A stretch of DNA of 42,418 bases from an uncultured Bacteroidaceae bacterium (lineage in GTDB: Bacteria; Bacteroidota; Bacteroidia; Bacteroidales; Bacteroidaceae). Of the stretch, positions 8,433-17,170 are shown one piece after another. Under the pieces are notes generated by a model. That model did not search any database, was not told the DNA's origin, and saw only the letters and a list, made by a program, of their open reading frames with translations. The stretch is taken from the NCBI GenBank assembly GCA_944320785.1, contig CALUIR010000024.1, forward strand, positions 1-42,418. The letters run 5' to 3'. Numbering within the stretch: the stretch's first letter is position 1; each line of letters opens with the position of its first letter. The position numbers were made by a program, and so were the translations under genes.

Positions 8433-8884
8433 AACTGGATGTTGATGATGTCTTTCACGATGGATACTTCCTTGAACACTTCCGTGGCTTTCAGTTGCCG
8501 CATCATGGCATCGGCTTCTTCGATGCTTTTGTAGTCGCCTACCCGGCAGAGCCATCGTGGGGACGCGAAGTGGGCGTACACGGCCAGGTCGGGGAAAAAC
8601 TCTTTCACCTGTGCCCCTATCCTGAAGGCTTCTTCCTTGGCTTGCCTTGAATTGTTGCCGGCATAGATTTGTACGCGATAGCCGGTGGCTTTCAGCGTGC
8701 CTCTTTTGCCGGTGATGCTGTCCGGCTGTGCCGGCTTTCCTACCAAGGCGGCTATCTCCTGCGGTTGGTGTATCGTGACGGTGCCTTGCCCCGGCTTTTG
8801 CGTCCGGAGTTCATCCAGTATGTTGTCCTGCGCATGCAGGGCGGGGATGCAGAATGCGGCAACGGGAAGAAGAATCCATTTCAT
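8429..8884 (-). CDS. Exported SPOR-domain protein
   Basis: 151 residues. Signal peptide at 1-18 ([15 protein letters not shown]). A linker ([20 protein letters not shown]) precedes a SPOR domain at about 70-151: [19 protein letters not shown], then [19 protein letters not shown] and the [11 protein letters not shown] helix. SPOR domains bind denuded glycan strands of peptidoglycan, often at division sites, so a periplasmic cell-wall role is likely. It is coupled to folE by an ATGA overlap and lies 61 bases after tpiA. The metabolic genes around it give no clear functional link; this order looks conserved in Bacteroidales as I recall it. Confidence 0.88.
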   Translation of the reverse strand: MKWILLPVAAFCIPALHAQDNILDELRTQKPGQGTVTIHQPQEIAALVGKPAQPDSITGKRGTLKATGYRVQIYAGNNSRQAKEEAFRIGAQVKEFFPDLAVYAHFASPRWLCRVGDYKSIEEADAMMRQLKATEVFKEVSIVKDIINIQL

Positions 8885-8902
8885 GTCGGAATCGTTTTAG
8901 CG

Positions 8903-8936
8903 GGGAGGCGGGCAGGATGCTTCCTGCCTGCCTCCC
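8903..8936 (-). other. Strong intercistronic hairpin between tpiA and the SPOR gene
   Basis: A 15-bp stem (GGGAGGCGGGCAGGA against TCCTGCCTGCCTCCC, one G-T pair) with a four-base loop. It ends 18 bases before the SPOR start codon. No U-tract follows on the minus strand, so it looks more like an RNA stability or processing element than a classic terminator. Confidence 0.6.
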
Positions 8937-8945
8937 TATGGTTGG

Positions 8946-9701
8946 TTAATTGAATGCGTCGATGATGCCTTTGAAGTCGGCAGCCTTCAGGGCGGCTCCT
9001 CCAATCAGTCCTCCGTCCACGTCGGGGTTGGCAAAGAGTTCCTTGGCATTGGACGGCTTGCAGCTTCCTCCGTACAGGATGGATGTGTCCTCTGCCACTT
9101 CATTGCCGTAGTTCTTGGCAATCAGCGAGCGGATGTAAGCATGCATTTCTTGCGCCTGCTCCGGCGTGGCCGTCTTGCCTGTCCCGATGGCCCATACCGG
9201 CTCGTAGGCCAGGATGATGTTGGCGAAGTCCTGTGCCGTCAGCGAGAACACGGAGGCCAGTTGCGCGGCCACTACCTCGTTTTGCCGGTTGGCTTCGCGT
9301 TCTTCCAGCACCTCGCCGATGCAGAAGATGACTTTCAGCCCGTTGGCCAGCGCCAGTTTCACCTTTTCGGCCAGCGTTTCGATGGTTTCATGGTAATAGG
9401 CACGGCGTTCGGAATGGCCGAGGATGACGTATTGCGCGCCGGTGGACTTCACCATGGCTGCGGAGACTTCTCCCGTGTATGCGCCGGATTCTTTGTCGGC
9501 GCAGTTTTCGGCACCCACGCCGATCTTGGCGGCATCCACCAAGGGAGTGACGGACGCCAAGTGGATGAATGGCGTGCAGATGATGACATCGCAGTGCGGT
9601 GTTTCCGTGCTGAGGATTTGGTTCAGTTCTTTTGCTAATTCAATGCCTTCCTGGAGTGTCTTGTTCATTTTCCAGTTGCCGGCTACAATGTTCTTTCTCA
9701 T
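8946..9701 (-). CDS. tpiA: Triosephosphate isomerase
   Basis: 251 residues, the full family length. It interconverts dihydroxyacetone phosphate and glyceraldehyde 3-phosphate in glycolysis. The N-terminus is the typical [14 protein letters not shown] (substrate Asn and Lys). VILGHSERR carries the electrophile His. [19 protein letters not shown] holds the catalytic Glu and the mobile loop 6. [15 protein letters not shown] and [12 protein letters not shown] bind the phosphate. It starts 25 bases after the stop of the DoxX gene in the same direction and is followed by the hairpin and SPOR gene. Its place inside this operon, apart from other glycolytic genes, is the order I associate with Bacteroidales. 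Confidence 0.98.
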   Translation of the reverse strand: MRKNIVAGNWKMNKTLQEGIELAKELNQILSTETPHCDVIICTPFIHLASVTPLVDAAKIGVGAENCADKESGAYTGEVSAAMVKSTGAQYVILGHSERRAYYHETIETLAEKVKLALANGLKVIFCIGEVLEEREANRQNEVVAAQLASVFSLTAQDFANIILAYEPVWAIGTGKTATPEQAQEMHAYIRSLIAKNYGNEVAEDTSILYGGSCKPSNAKELFANPDVDGGLIGGAALKAADFKGIIDAFN

Positions 9702-9726
9702 TTCATTTATGTTTTAAAAAGGTTCA

Positions 9727-11055
9727 TTAAATGGCTGTATCCAAGGGATTGCCTCCTCCCGATTGGCTTTCTGCTTTTTTCCTTTCCTTGCGCCGGATGA
9801 ACAGGATGTCCAGCCCGATGAATCCGGCCAATGGGAGGAAGAATGCCAGGATGACGTTGGCGATGGTGCGCGGCTTGCTCTTTTCATCACATTGCCCCAA
9901 CTCGATGTCTTCCAGTCTTCCGTTGAGCATGTATTCGTCTGGAAGGCCGTTGTGGCTCCATTTCCGATAGACAATCCCATTTTTGAGCAGCACCAGGCCG
10001 GGGTTGGAGCGGATGATGGTTTTCAAGGTGGTGTCGTCCGTGTAGCAGAACGGGTATTCCGCGCCTGTCCGTCCTATCCAATCGTGGATGTCTTTTTCCG
10101 GGGAGGAAGTAAGGCAATAAAAGCCGTATCCGTTGTCAATGCTGTAATCATAGATCTCGTTGATCAAGTCGATGTTCCCGTCGCTGGCTTTGCCGATTTG
10201 GTGGGCGATGAGCAGGAACGTGTAGTTGCCGTCGTCCAGCACTTCTTCGGTGATGTCTTCTTCATCCTCAGCCCTTACGATGGAGAAGTCATGGATGGGA
10301 GGCTCATAGCCTTTCTCTTTCAGCACCGAGCGCGAGTCGATGAACGTCCAGGTGCTGTCCGGGTAGTCCTCCAACGTGAATTCTTTCCTCACGCCGTCCT
10401 TTTCCAGGATGAATACGCTTTCATACACATTGGGCTTGGCGCCTTCGGGTATCTCCATGCCTTCGCGGATGTTGGCGCCCGTCTTGTAAGGGCGGAAGTC
10501 CAGAACGGGCAGGTAGTACAGGCTGTATATCGCTATGCCCGTGATGAACGCCAAGGTATAAACGCTGACCAGCCATTGCGACTTTTCGCTGATGAGGCGG
10601 ATGATGCGGTTTCCCCATTTGAATACGGAAAGGGCGGCAATGAGCAAGGCGATGTTTTTCCAAAAGGTGGCCCAGTTGGAAAGGATGAGGGCATCTCCGA
10701 AACAGCCGCAATCCGACACCGGGTCCTCGATGGCCAGGTAAAGGGTCAGAGGGGTCATGAACAGCATGATGAGCAGAACCAGCAACGTGCTTATCCTGCG
10801 CCGTATCCCGAACAGGAAATAGATGCCCAGCGTGAATTCAACGACGGACAGCAGGACAGAAGCAGACAGCGGGATGAAAGCAGGCACGATGCCGGCCCAT
10901 CCGAAGGCAGCCAGATAGTCTTCTATCTTGTAGCACGTGCCTAATGGGTCCACGCTTTTCACGAAACCTGAAAAGATGAAGACGATGGCAAGGGCAAACC
11001 GGCATACGTTCACCCAGATGCGGATGATGTCCTGCTTTAATTCACTCCTCTCCAT
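9727..11055 (-). CDS. DoxX-family membrane protein with a periplasmic thioredoxin-like region
   Basis: 442 residues from the ATG at 11055 (MERSELKQD); an ATG ten codons upstream is less likely. The N-terminal 190 residues carry four or five membrane segments with DoxX features (FALAIVFIFSGFVKSVDPLG, AAFGWAGIVPAFIPL, then LSVVEFTLGIYFLFG), plus DCGCFGD, a conserved Cys pair in this subfamily. About 195-400 is soluble, with strand-helix order like a degenerate thioredoxin fold (TWTFIDSRSV, YTFLLIAHQIG, GLVLLKNGIVYRKW) but without an intact CxxC. A last membrane segment (VILAFFLPLAGFIGLDILF) and a basic tail end it. It overlaps the DUF1599 gene by 14 bases, so the two are co-expressed. Role unknown; membrane redox handling is an inference from the fold. 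Confidence 0.8.
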   Translation of the reverse strand: MERSELKQDIIRIWVNVCRFALAIVFIFSGFVKSVDPLGTCYKIEDYLAAFGWAGIVPAFIPLSASVLLSVVEFTLGIYFLFGIRRRISTLLVLLIMLFMTPLTLYLAIEDPVSDCGCFGDALILSNWATFWKNIALLIAALSVFKWGNRIIRLISEKSQWLVSVYTLAFITGIAIYSLYYLPVLDFRPYKTGANIREGMEIPEGAKPNVYESVFILEKDGVRKEFTLEDYPDSTWTFIDSRSVLKEKGYEPPIHDFSIVRAEDEEDITEEVLDDGNYTFLLIAHQIGKASDGNIDLINEIYDYSIDNGYGFYCLTSSPEKDIHDWIGRTGAEYPFCYTDDTTLKTIIRSNPGLVLLKNGIVYRKWSHNGLPDEYMLNGRLEDIELGQCDEKSKPRTIANVILAFFLPLAGFIGLDILFIRRKERKKAESQSGGGNPLDTAI

Positions 11056-11587
11056 ATTCCAGTTTGATGAGCCCGAAAACGGCATAGTTCACCATATCCA
11101 TGTAGTTGGCGTCGATGCCTTCCGACACGATGGTTTTCCCTTCCAGGCTTTCTATCTGTTTGGTACGGTATATTTTCATCAGTATCAAGTCGGTGTAGGA
11201 ACTGATGCGCATTTTGCGCCAGGCTTCATCGTAGTCATGGTTCTTGGCAAGCATTAGTTCCAATGCCTTGCGTGCATGTTGGTCGTATAGCTCAAGGGCT
11301 TTTTCGTTGGAGAGGTCTATCGTGTCCGAATAGCCCAGTTCCAATTGGATAAGCCCGATGATGCCGTAATTCACGATGCCGATGAACTCCGGGCGGATGC
11401 CTTCGTCCACCAAGGCGATGCCTTTGGTTTCAAGGCTTCTGATGCGGTTGGCTTTTATGAGAATCTGGTCCGTGAGCGAGGTAGGCCGCATGATGCGCCA
11501 TGAAGCCCCGTAATCATGGAGTTTGTTGGCAAACAGTTCACGGCAAATGGCGATGATATGCTCAAATTGTTGTTTCGTATTTTCCAT
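11042..11587 (-). CDS. DUF1599 protein with two tandem repeats
   Basis: 181 residues, soluble, no signal peptide. Two copies of one unit are visible. The first, about 18-85, has KLHDYGASWRIMRPTSLTDQ ... FIGIVNYGIIGLIQLELG. The second, about 112-178, has KNHDYDEAWRKMRISSYTDL ... YMDMVNYAVFGLIKLEYG. The repeat fits DUF1599, a Bacteroidetes family of unknown function that I take to resemble all-alpha nucleotide-processing folds only loosely. It is the first gene of the tight DoxX - tpiA - SPOR - folE run and follows the M23 peptidase gene by 43 bases, so it may share that gene's promoter. Confidence 0.85.
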   Translation of the reverse strand: MENTKQQFEHIIAICRELFANKLHDYGASWRIMRPTSLTDQILIKANRIRSLETKGIALVDEGIRPEFIGIVNYGIIGLIQLELGYSDTIDLSNEKALELYDQHARKALELMLAKNHDYDEAWRKMRISSYTDLILMKIYRTKQIESLEGKTIVSEGIDANYMDMVNYAVFGLIKLEYGEE

Positions 11588-11630
11588 TCCTTTCAGAATC
11601 TTTTAAACCATGTGTGCGGCTGGCGGCCTT

Positions 11631-12467
11631 TCAAGAGCATTTCAGCACTTGCCCAGGCCTCAGTATGGTGTTTCGTGTGATGTGGTTCAGTTTGCACAAT
11701 GTGTTCACTGATACGCCATTGCGGGTCGCTATCTTGGACAGGCAGTCGCCTTTCCTCACTTTGTAATACTTGGGCGCCTTTTTCTTGATGAAAAGGTAGG
11801 AATCCGCCGTGACGTCCTGGTGCGGGAAGTCGAACATCAGGTCAGGATTGATGGCAATGCCCACGAGCCGTGTCTCGAAGTGGAGGTGAGGCCCGGTGGA
11901 ACGCCCGGTGTTCCCTCCCAAGCCGATGGGTTGTCCTGCTTTCACGGTTTGGTCTGTTTTCACAAGTTGTTTGGACAGATGGCCGTAAATGGTCTCCAGT
12001 CCATTCTCGTGCCGGATGACCACATATTTCCCATAACCTTTCCGTTCATATTTCACGACCCTCACTTTCCCGTCGAAGGCAGAGACGATGGTGTCGCCGA
12101 TGTTGACCTTTATGTCCAGCCCGTTGTGCATGCGATGCCATCTTGGGCCGAATTTGGAGGTTATTTTCGTGTTGGGCGTAGGCATGTAGAAGCCTGTGAG
12201 GTCTATCCGGAATGTGTCAGGCAGGGCTGCCGTGTTCCCGCCATACACATGCACACGCTCATTGTCCCAAGTCGGGTAGAGGTGGCAGGCCGGATATTGG
12301 GACATTTCCGCCTTCAGTTGTTTTTGCAGGGCCAATGAATCTACGGCCTTCAGTTTCCGGTCTATCGGGGCTTGCCTTGCGAGAAGGTCTTGTGCGGATG
12401 CGTTAATAATGCTGGTGATGGTTAGCGTAGCGATAAGGGTTGTTGTCTTAATCCACTTGAAATTCAT
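11631..12467 (-). CDS. Exported M23 (LytM-type) peptidase with a LysM domain
   Basis: 278 residues. Signal peptide 1-25 (ATLTITSIINASAQ). The M23 domain spans about 98-215: FGPRWHRMHNGLDIKVNIGD contains the first zinc His and Asp, YVVIRHENGLETIYGHLSK the first His of HxH, and TGPHLHFETR the last zinc His. The LysM domain is about 232-277 (YYKVRKGDCLSKIATRNGVS, LCKLNHI, LRPGQVLK). Enzymes of this kind cut peptide cross-links in peptidoglycan or, when inactive, activate amidases; here all zinc ligands seem present, so it is probably active in the periplasm. It begins its own transcription unit, with a -7-like box about 90 bases upstream. Confidence 0.93.
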   Translation of the reverse strand: MNFKWIKTTTLIATLTITSIINASAQDLLARQAPIDRKLKAVDSLALQKQLKAEMSQYPACHLYPTWDNERVHVYGGNTAALPDTFRIDLTGFYMPTPNTKITSKFGPRWHRMHNGLDIKVNIGDTIVSAFDGKVRVVKYERKGYGKYVVIRHENGLETIYGHLSKQLVKTDQTVKAGQPIGLGGNTGRSTGPHLHFETRLVGIAINPDLMFDFPHQDVTADSYLFIKKKAPKYYKVRKGDCLSKIATRNGVSVNTLCKLNHITRNTILRPGQVLKCS

Positions 12468-12555
12468 TGCACTTCGTTGTCTATAAATTCAATTTGCACA
12501 GGAGGACGGGGAATGCTGTCCGCCTGCGGACCGGGTCCTGGAAAATAAATTTCCC

Positions 12556-12563
12556 CAAAGGTA
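12556..12563 (-). promoter_or_regulatory. -7 box for the M23 peptidase unit
   Basis: Read on the minus strand this is TACCTTTG, a full match to TAnnTTTG. The expected -33 TTTG is not at the usual distance (a TTTTG lies too close), so only the -7 element is supported. The start would be near 12549, about 80 bases before the ATG. Confidence 0.45.
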
Positions 12564-12626
12564 CGCTTTTCGTGCGACAAAACGGATGCCTGTTAACGTT
12601 TTTTTGTGGATGGTGGTTCCTGGCCA

Positions 12627-14717
12627 TTAACTGATGTCGCTCCAGTTCGTGTTTCCGCTTCTTAGCTTTTTCAGTTGCGTCCAAATGGTGCGGTTTTCCT
12701 CATGCGTGCCGTCGGGATCCAGTCCGATGAGCTTTTGGGCGGCTTGCCGTGCGTATTGCAGCAACTGTCCGTCGTGTGCAAGGTCGGCTATTTTCAGGTG
12801 AAAGGCGATGCCGCTTTGCTGGGTGCCTTCCAAGTCGCCGGGGCCTCTTAGCTTGAGGTCGGCTTCTGCTATCTCGAACCCGTCGTTGCTTCTGGTCATG
12901 ATTTCAATCCTTTTCCGGGTTTCTTCGCTCAACTTGTAGCCCGTGACGAGAATGCAGTAGGATTGTTCGGCTCCGCGTCCCACCCTTCCCCGCAATTGGT
13001 GCAGTTGGGAAAGGCCGAAGCGTTCCGCATTCTCAATGACCATCACGGAAGCATTGGGGACATTGACGCCTACTTCTATGACGGTGGTGGAAACCATGAT
13101 TTGTGCTTCTCCCCGCACGAAGCGTTGCATTTCCTCCTCTTTCTCGGCTGGCTTCATTTTCCCATGCACTTTGCACACGCGGCATTCCGGGAATGCTTCG
13201 CAGATATGCGTGTAGCCGTCTTCCAGGTTCTTGATGTCCATTTTCTCGCTTTCTTGGATGAGCGGGTACACGATGTATATTTGCCGCCCTTCCTGTATCT
13301 GCTTTCGGATGAAGCCGTAGAGGGCGTCTCTTCGGTTGTCGAACTGATGGATGGTTTCTATCGGTTTGCGGCCGGGAGGAAGCTGGTCGATGACGGATAC
13401 GTCCAAATCCCCGTACACGGTCATGGCCAATGTCCTTGGAATCGGCGTGGCGGTCATGACCAGCACATGCGGGGGAGTGGTGTTCTTTTTCCATAACTTG
13501 GCCCGTTGTGCTACTCCGAAACGGTGTTGTTCATCAATAATCACCAAGCCCAAGCGGGAGAAGTTCACGGTGTCTTCAATGATGGCGTGTGTGCCTGCCA
13601 GGATATGGATGTCTCCTGTGAGCAGCCCGGCAAGGATTTCCTCCCGTTTCCTTCCTTTGACGGAACTGGTGAGCAGTTCCACCCGTATGTCCATGCCATG
13701 CAGAAATTCCCGGATGGTTTTCAGATGTTGGTTGGCCAGGATTTCCGTTGGTGCCATCATGCAGGCTTGGAATCCGTTGTCGATGGCCATCAGCATGCTC
13801 ATGAGTGCCACCAATGTTTTCCCGCTTCCCACATCGCCTTGCAACAGGCGGTTCATTTGTTTCCCGCTTCCCACGTCTTTCCGGATTTCTCTCAATACCC
13901 GTTTTTGCGCGTCGGTGAGGGGAAAGGGCAGATTCTGCCGGTAGAAAGTGTTGAAGGACTCGCCAATCCGGTTGAACACAAAGCCATTGTATTTCTTTTG
14001 CCTTTCCTTGCTGTATCGCAGGATGTCGAGTTGGAGGTAAAAGAGTTCCTCAAACTTCAGGCGGAGTTGCGCCTTGCTTAGCCAGTGGGCATCTTTGGGA
14101 AAATGGATGTTTTGCAATGCCTCGTTCAGCCCAATCAGGTGATGCTCGTTGAGAAGGTATGCCGGGAGCGTTTCTTTTAGCGGCATGATTCTGCTTAGCA
14201 AGGTATGCTCCAGCTTTTCAATGGCATGGGAGTTGAGGGAAGTGCGTTTCATCTTTTCTGTCGTGTTGTAGTATGGGCGCAGCCCGGGCGACGTTGATGT
14301 CGCGCTTGGCGGCTCGATGTCGGGATGAGCCATGTTGATGCGCCCGTTGAAGACGGCCGGTTTGCCGAAAACGATGTATTCTTGGTTCGTTTTGTATTTC
14401 CCGGCCAGATATTTGATGCCTTGGAACCATACCAGGTCCACGATGCCTGTGTTATCTGAAAAGTGTGCTACCAAGCGGCGTTGCCTTCCTTCCCCGAAGG
14501 TCTCAAAACTGAGGATGCATCCTTTCAGTTGGATGTAAGGCATGTTGCCGTTTACTTCCCTGATGGCATAGATGCGGCTGCGGTCCACGTATTTGTAGGG
14601 AAAGTAATACAACAAGTCATGGAGGGAGCGGATATTCAGTTCCTTGTCAAGGATATCTGCCCGATGCGGCCCTACGCCGGGAAGGTACGTGATGTCTTGT
14701 GTCGTCAGGTCGAACAT
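12627..14717 (-). CDS. recG: ATP-dependent DNA helicase RecG
   Basis: 696 residues from the ATG at 14717, one base after the ispD stop; six extra upstream codons are possible. RecG remodels stalled replication forks and Holliday junctions. An N-terminal wedge/OB domain (about 60-160, SRIYAIREVNGNMPYIQLKG) is followed by the superfamily 2 motor. Motif I is GDVGSGKTLVA, Ia MMAPTEILANQH, II IIDEQHRFGV, III VLVMTATPIPRTLAMTVYGD, V TTVIEVGVNVPNASVMVIE and VI QLRGRVGRG. The C-terminal block (EIAEADLKLRGPGDLEGTQQ) is the RecG-specific TRG-like region. It is the last gene of the exbB-tonB-ispD run, an odd functional mix but tightly packed. Confidence 0.97.
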   Translation of the reverse strand: MFDLTTQDITYLPGVGPHRADILDKELNIRSLHDLLYYFPYKYVDRSRIYAIREVNGNMPYIQLKGCILSFETFGEGRQRRLVAHFSDNTGIVDLVWFQGIKYLAGKYKTNQEYIVFGKPAVFNGRINMAHPDIEPPSATSTSPGLRPYYNTTEKMKRTSLNSHAIEKLEHTLLSRIMPLKETLPAYLLNEHHLIGLNEALQNIHFPKDAHWLSKAQLRLKFEELFYLQLDILRYSKERQKKYNGFVFNRIGESFNTFYRQNLPFPLTDAQKRVLREIRKDVGSGKQMNRLLQGDVGSGKTLVALMSMLMAIDNGFQACMMAPTEILANQHLKTIREFLHGMDIRVELLTSSVKGRKREEILAGLLTGDIHILAGTHAIIEDTVNFSRLGLVIIDEQHRFGVAQRAKLWKKNTTPPHVLVMTATPIPRTLAMTVYGDLDVSVIDQLPPGRKPIETIHQFDNRRDALYGFIRKQIQEGRQIYIVYPLIQESEKMDIKNLEDGYTHICEAFPECRVCKVHGKMKPAEKEEEMQRFVRGEAQIMVSTTVIEVGVNVPNASVMVIENAERFGLSQLHQLRGRVGRGAEQSYCILVTGYKLSEETRKRIEIMTRSNDGFEIAEADLKLRGPGDLEGTQQSGIAFHLKIADLAHDGQLLQYARQAAQKLIGLDPDGTHEENRTIWTQLKKLRSGNTNWSDIS

Positions 14718-14718
14718 G

Positions 14719-15402
14719 TTATTCGATGAGCGCATTGGCGATTTTAAGGTCGAAGGGCGTGGTCAGTTTGATGTTTTCCCGGTTGCCTTCGATGCAATGC
14801 ACAGGCGCTCCCATTGCTTCTACCACCGATGCGTCATCGGTGAAGGCGGGGGAATAGTCCTGCTTGTAGGCTTCTTTGAGGAGCCGGATGGCAAATACCT
14901 GTGGTGTTTGCACGGATTTGTATTCTTCCCGGTTGACGGCTTGGCTGCCGGTTGAGGTGATGCGGCGGATGCTCTCATGGATGCCAGCCACGGGGATTAC
15001 GGCTTGTTTCGTCGCGGCTTCCTGGTAGCATCGCCGGATGACCTCCAGAGACACGAACGGGCGCACCCCGTCGTGGACTCCCACTAAGCCGTCCTCGTCC
15101 GGGATGATGCGCAGCCCGTTCTTCACGGAGTGGAAGCGTGTCTCGCCTCCGTTGGCAATAAGGTGGGGCAATGAAAAAGCATATTCCTTGCAAAGCGCTT
15201 TCCAGTAGTCCTGTTGCTCCTTGGGCAACACGAGGACGATGCCCATCTGCGGGTCGTATTGATAGAACCGTTCAAGCGTCCGCATCAGTACAGGACGGTT
15301 CCCGACGGGCAGGAATTGCTTGGGCGTTTCGCTCCCCATCCGCAATCCTTTGCCTCCGGCTACAATCAGGATATGCTTTTTCATGGCCTGTTTTCTTGTC
15401 AT
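14719..15402 (-). CDS. ispD: 2-C-methyl-D-erythritol 4-phosphate cytidylyltransferase
   Basis: 227 residues. IspD joins CTP and MEP in the non-mevalonate isoprenoid pathway. Marks: [20 protein letters not shown] (the CTP-binding loop with catalytic Arg and Lys), [37 protein letters not shown], and [15 protein letters not shown] with [11 protein letters not shown]. Two starts are possible: ATG 15402 overlaps the DJ-1 stop by four bases (ATGA) and suggests coupling, while ATG 15384 (MKKHILIV) gives the more usual family N-terminus. It sits between a DJ-1 family gene and recG with a single base between it and recG. Confidence 0.95.
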   Translation of the reverse strand: MTRKQAMKKHILIVAGGKGLRMGSETPKQFLPVGNRPVLMRTLERFYQYDPQMGIVLVLPKEQQDYWKALCKEYAFSLPHLIANGGETRFHSVKNGLRIIPDEDGLVGVHDGVRPFVSLEVIRRCYQEAATKQAVIPVAGIHESIRRITSTGSQAVNREEYKSVQTPQVFAIRLLKEAYKQDYSPAFTDDASVVEAMGAPVHCIEGNRENIKLTTPFDLKIANALIE

Positions 15403-15947
15403 TCCACCATCATGCCGGCTTTCAGTTCATCGGCTTTTTCTTTTCCGCAGAAATGTTCCAAGATGGCGAAAGCGAAGGCCATGGATGCGCCCGGCCCTTT
15501 CCCGGTGATGAAGTTGCCGTCTTGTTCCACCAAGCGGGCGGTGTATTCGGCGCCTTTCAGGAATTTGTCGAATCCGGGGTAGCAAGTTGCTTTCTTGCCT
15601 TCTAGTAAGCCCAACTCTCCATATACCATCGGTGCGGCGCAGATGGCGGCTAATGGCTTTTGCGAAGCATTCATGTCCTGAATCAGTTTTCGCAAGCCTT
15701 CGTGGGCGTTCAGGTTGGTCGCGCCGGGAAGTCCTCCGGGCAATATGAGCATGGCGGCGTTGCCAAACGATGCATCTTCGAACAGCACATCGCATTCCAC
15801 GGGAACATTGTGGGCGCCTTTCACAGTCTTCTGCTTGTTCATGGAGACGGTTTTCACGTCCAACCCTCCTCTCCGCAACACATCGACGGGAGTCAAGGCT
15901 TCCACTTCCTCAAAGCCTTCTGCTAAAAATACATAGATTGTTTCCAT
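15399..15947 (-). CDS. DJ-1/PfpI family protein
   Basis: 182 residues, the usual length of the YajL/DJ-1 branch. Visible: [20 protein letters not shown] with the conserved Glu, [16 protein letters not shown], and [19 protein letters not shown] with the nucleophile Cys in [16 protein letters not shown] and [18 protein letters not shown] complete the fold. Members act as chaperones, deglycases or oxidative-stress sensors, and the exact activity is disputed. It starts eight bases after tonB and is coupled to ispD by an ATGA overlap. Confidence 0.93.
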   Translation of the reverse strand: METIYVFLAEGFEEVEALTPVDVLRRGGLDVKTVSMNKQKTVKGAHNVPVECDVLFEDASFGNAAMLILPGGLPGATNLNAHEGLRKLIQDMNASQKPLAAICAAPMVYGELGLLEGKKATCYPGFDKFLKGAEYTARLVEQDGNFITGKGPGASMAFAFAILEHFCGKEKADELKAGMMVE

Positions 15948-15955
15948 TCTGTCAG

Positions 15956-16750
15956 CTATTTAAGTTTGAAATAATAAATGATTGTCCCTGTTTGGTTCTC
16001 TATTCCCTCGATGCTGTTGAAACGAGCCTTTCGTGCAGCATCCAATGCGGCTTTCCGTAGCTGCGGGTTGTTTGTATTGGTGCGTTTGTTGATGCCGGTG
16101 CCGATGACTTCTCCTTGGGGATTGACCGTGATGGTCACCACGACCCGTCCTTCGTCTTGTGTGTCATACGCCGGTCGAGGCAGCCCTTCTTTTCCCAATT
16201 CCCTTCCCTGCAGGTCGAAAGCGCCGTAGCCTCCGTCTCCTGGATGGTCATTTCCCGGTGTGCCGTTGTTGGCGTTGCCGCTGCCTCCGTGGACTGTTCC
16301 TTCTGCGGTTTCTTGCATCTGCGCGCCTTTGCTGAACGCCCCCATGATGTCGTGTGCAGCCTGTTGTGCGGCAACCTGTTCTGCTTCGGCACGTTTTTCG
16401 GCTTCTGTCTTTTCCTGTGGCTGCCGGGGTGTTTCTTTGCTTTTGTTTTCTTCCGGCAGGGATACGGTGCTTTCCTCTTCTTGCGTGATGAGGCTTTCTT
16501 CCGTTGTCTCTTCAGCCGGTGCGGCCGGTGTTTCCATGATATCCACTTCCGTCAAGGCGTAGGGGGCGTGAGTCCCTCCCGAGGCACTCCATCCTTCCAT
16601 CATGACAGGCACTCCTTCTTCCTCTTGCCTTTCCGGTTGGCGGACGTGGAGCAAGAGGAGCAAGGCAATGACAAAAGCATGGACGGCCACCGTGCCGATG
16701 GCGCTGGCGATTTGCCGGTTGTCTCTCTTTTTTCGTTTGGGCATGCTCAT
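15956..16750 (-). CDS. tonB: TonB-family energy transducer
   Basis: 264 residues. A single membrane segment lies at about 14-40 (IGTVAVHAFVIALLLLLHV) after a basic N-terminus. A long Glu/Pro/Ala-rich periplasmic linker follows (about 45-175), including TolA-like EKRAEAEQVAAQQAAHD. The C-terminal TonB domain is about 185-264 (GRVVVTITVNPQGEVIGTG, LRKAALDAARKARFN). It couples the proton gradient, through ExbB/ExbD, to outer-membrane receptors such as SusC-type proteins. The start overlaps the exbD stop by four bases (ATGA); an ATG two codons further in is also possible. Position after exbB-exbD fixes the role; a TolA-like function is the alternative. Confidence 0.92.
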   Translation of the reverse strand: MSMPKRKKRDNRQIASAIGTVAVHAFVIALLLLLHVRQPERQEEEGVPVMMEGWSASGGTHAPYALTEVDIMETPAAPAEETTEESLITQEEESTVSLPEENKSKETPRQPQEKTEAEKRAEAEQVAAQQAAHDIMGAFSKGAQMQETAEGTVHGGSGNANNGTPGNDHPGDGGYGAFDLQGRELGKEGLPRPAYDTQDEGRVVVTITVNPQGEVIGTGINKRTNTNNPQLRKAALDAARKARFNSIEGIENQTGTIIYYFKLK

Positions 16751-17166
16751 GGATGGTTCTCAGGTGGGCGTGTGGCCAAGACCATTTTGAAATGGTTTTC
16801 GTTGGCAATGTTCAGTATCCGGACGATTTCCCGGTAGGGTACGCTTTCGTCTGCATACAAGGCGACATACATTTCCGGCTCGCGTTGCGCGCAGTCTTGC
16901 AGGAAGGCCGGAAGTTCCTCTATGCGGACGGGCATTTCAGCTTCATTCCCAAATCCGGCGTAATAGTTCAGTTCCTTGTCGATGATGACCCTTGCAAGGG
17001 GTTTGGCAGATGTTTGCTGTTTCCCTTGCGGCAACAATACCTTGATGGCATTGGGCGACACCACGGTGGATGTTATCATGAAAAATATCAGCAAGAGGAA
17101 AATGATGTCCGTCATGGAAGCCATGCTGAAGGCGGGCGATATCTTGGTCCTTCTTTTCAGTGCCAT
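16747..17166 (-). CDS. exbD: ExbD/TolR biopolymer transport protein
   Basis: 139 residues. A short basic N-terminus (MALKRRTKISPAFS) leads into one membrane helix, MASMTDIIFLLLIFFMITST, whose Asp is the conserved proton-path residue. The periplasmic domain (about 40-139) includes KVLLPQGKQQ and EMYVALYADESVPYREIVRI, normal for ExbD. It works with ExbB as the proton-driven motor that energises TonB. Gap to exbB is four bases and it overlaps tonB, so all three are made together. Confidence 0.95.
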   Translation of the reverse strand: MALKRRTKISPAFSMASMTDIIFLLLIFFMITSTVVSPNAIKVLLPQGKQQTSAKPLARVIIDKELNYYAGFGNEAEMPVRIEELPAFLQDCAQREPEMYVALYADESVPYREIVRILNIANENHFKMVLATRPPENHP

Positions 17167-17170
17167 GGCT

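Noticed and set aside
9763-10944. 393-codon plus-strand ORF opposite the DoxX gene
   Set aside because: Antisense shadow of a well-supported membrane protein, with no signal, motif or start context.
12481-12684. Minus-strand 67-codon ORF after recG
   Set aside because: It overlaps the recG end in another frame and the M23 promoter gap, with no domain or start signal.
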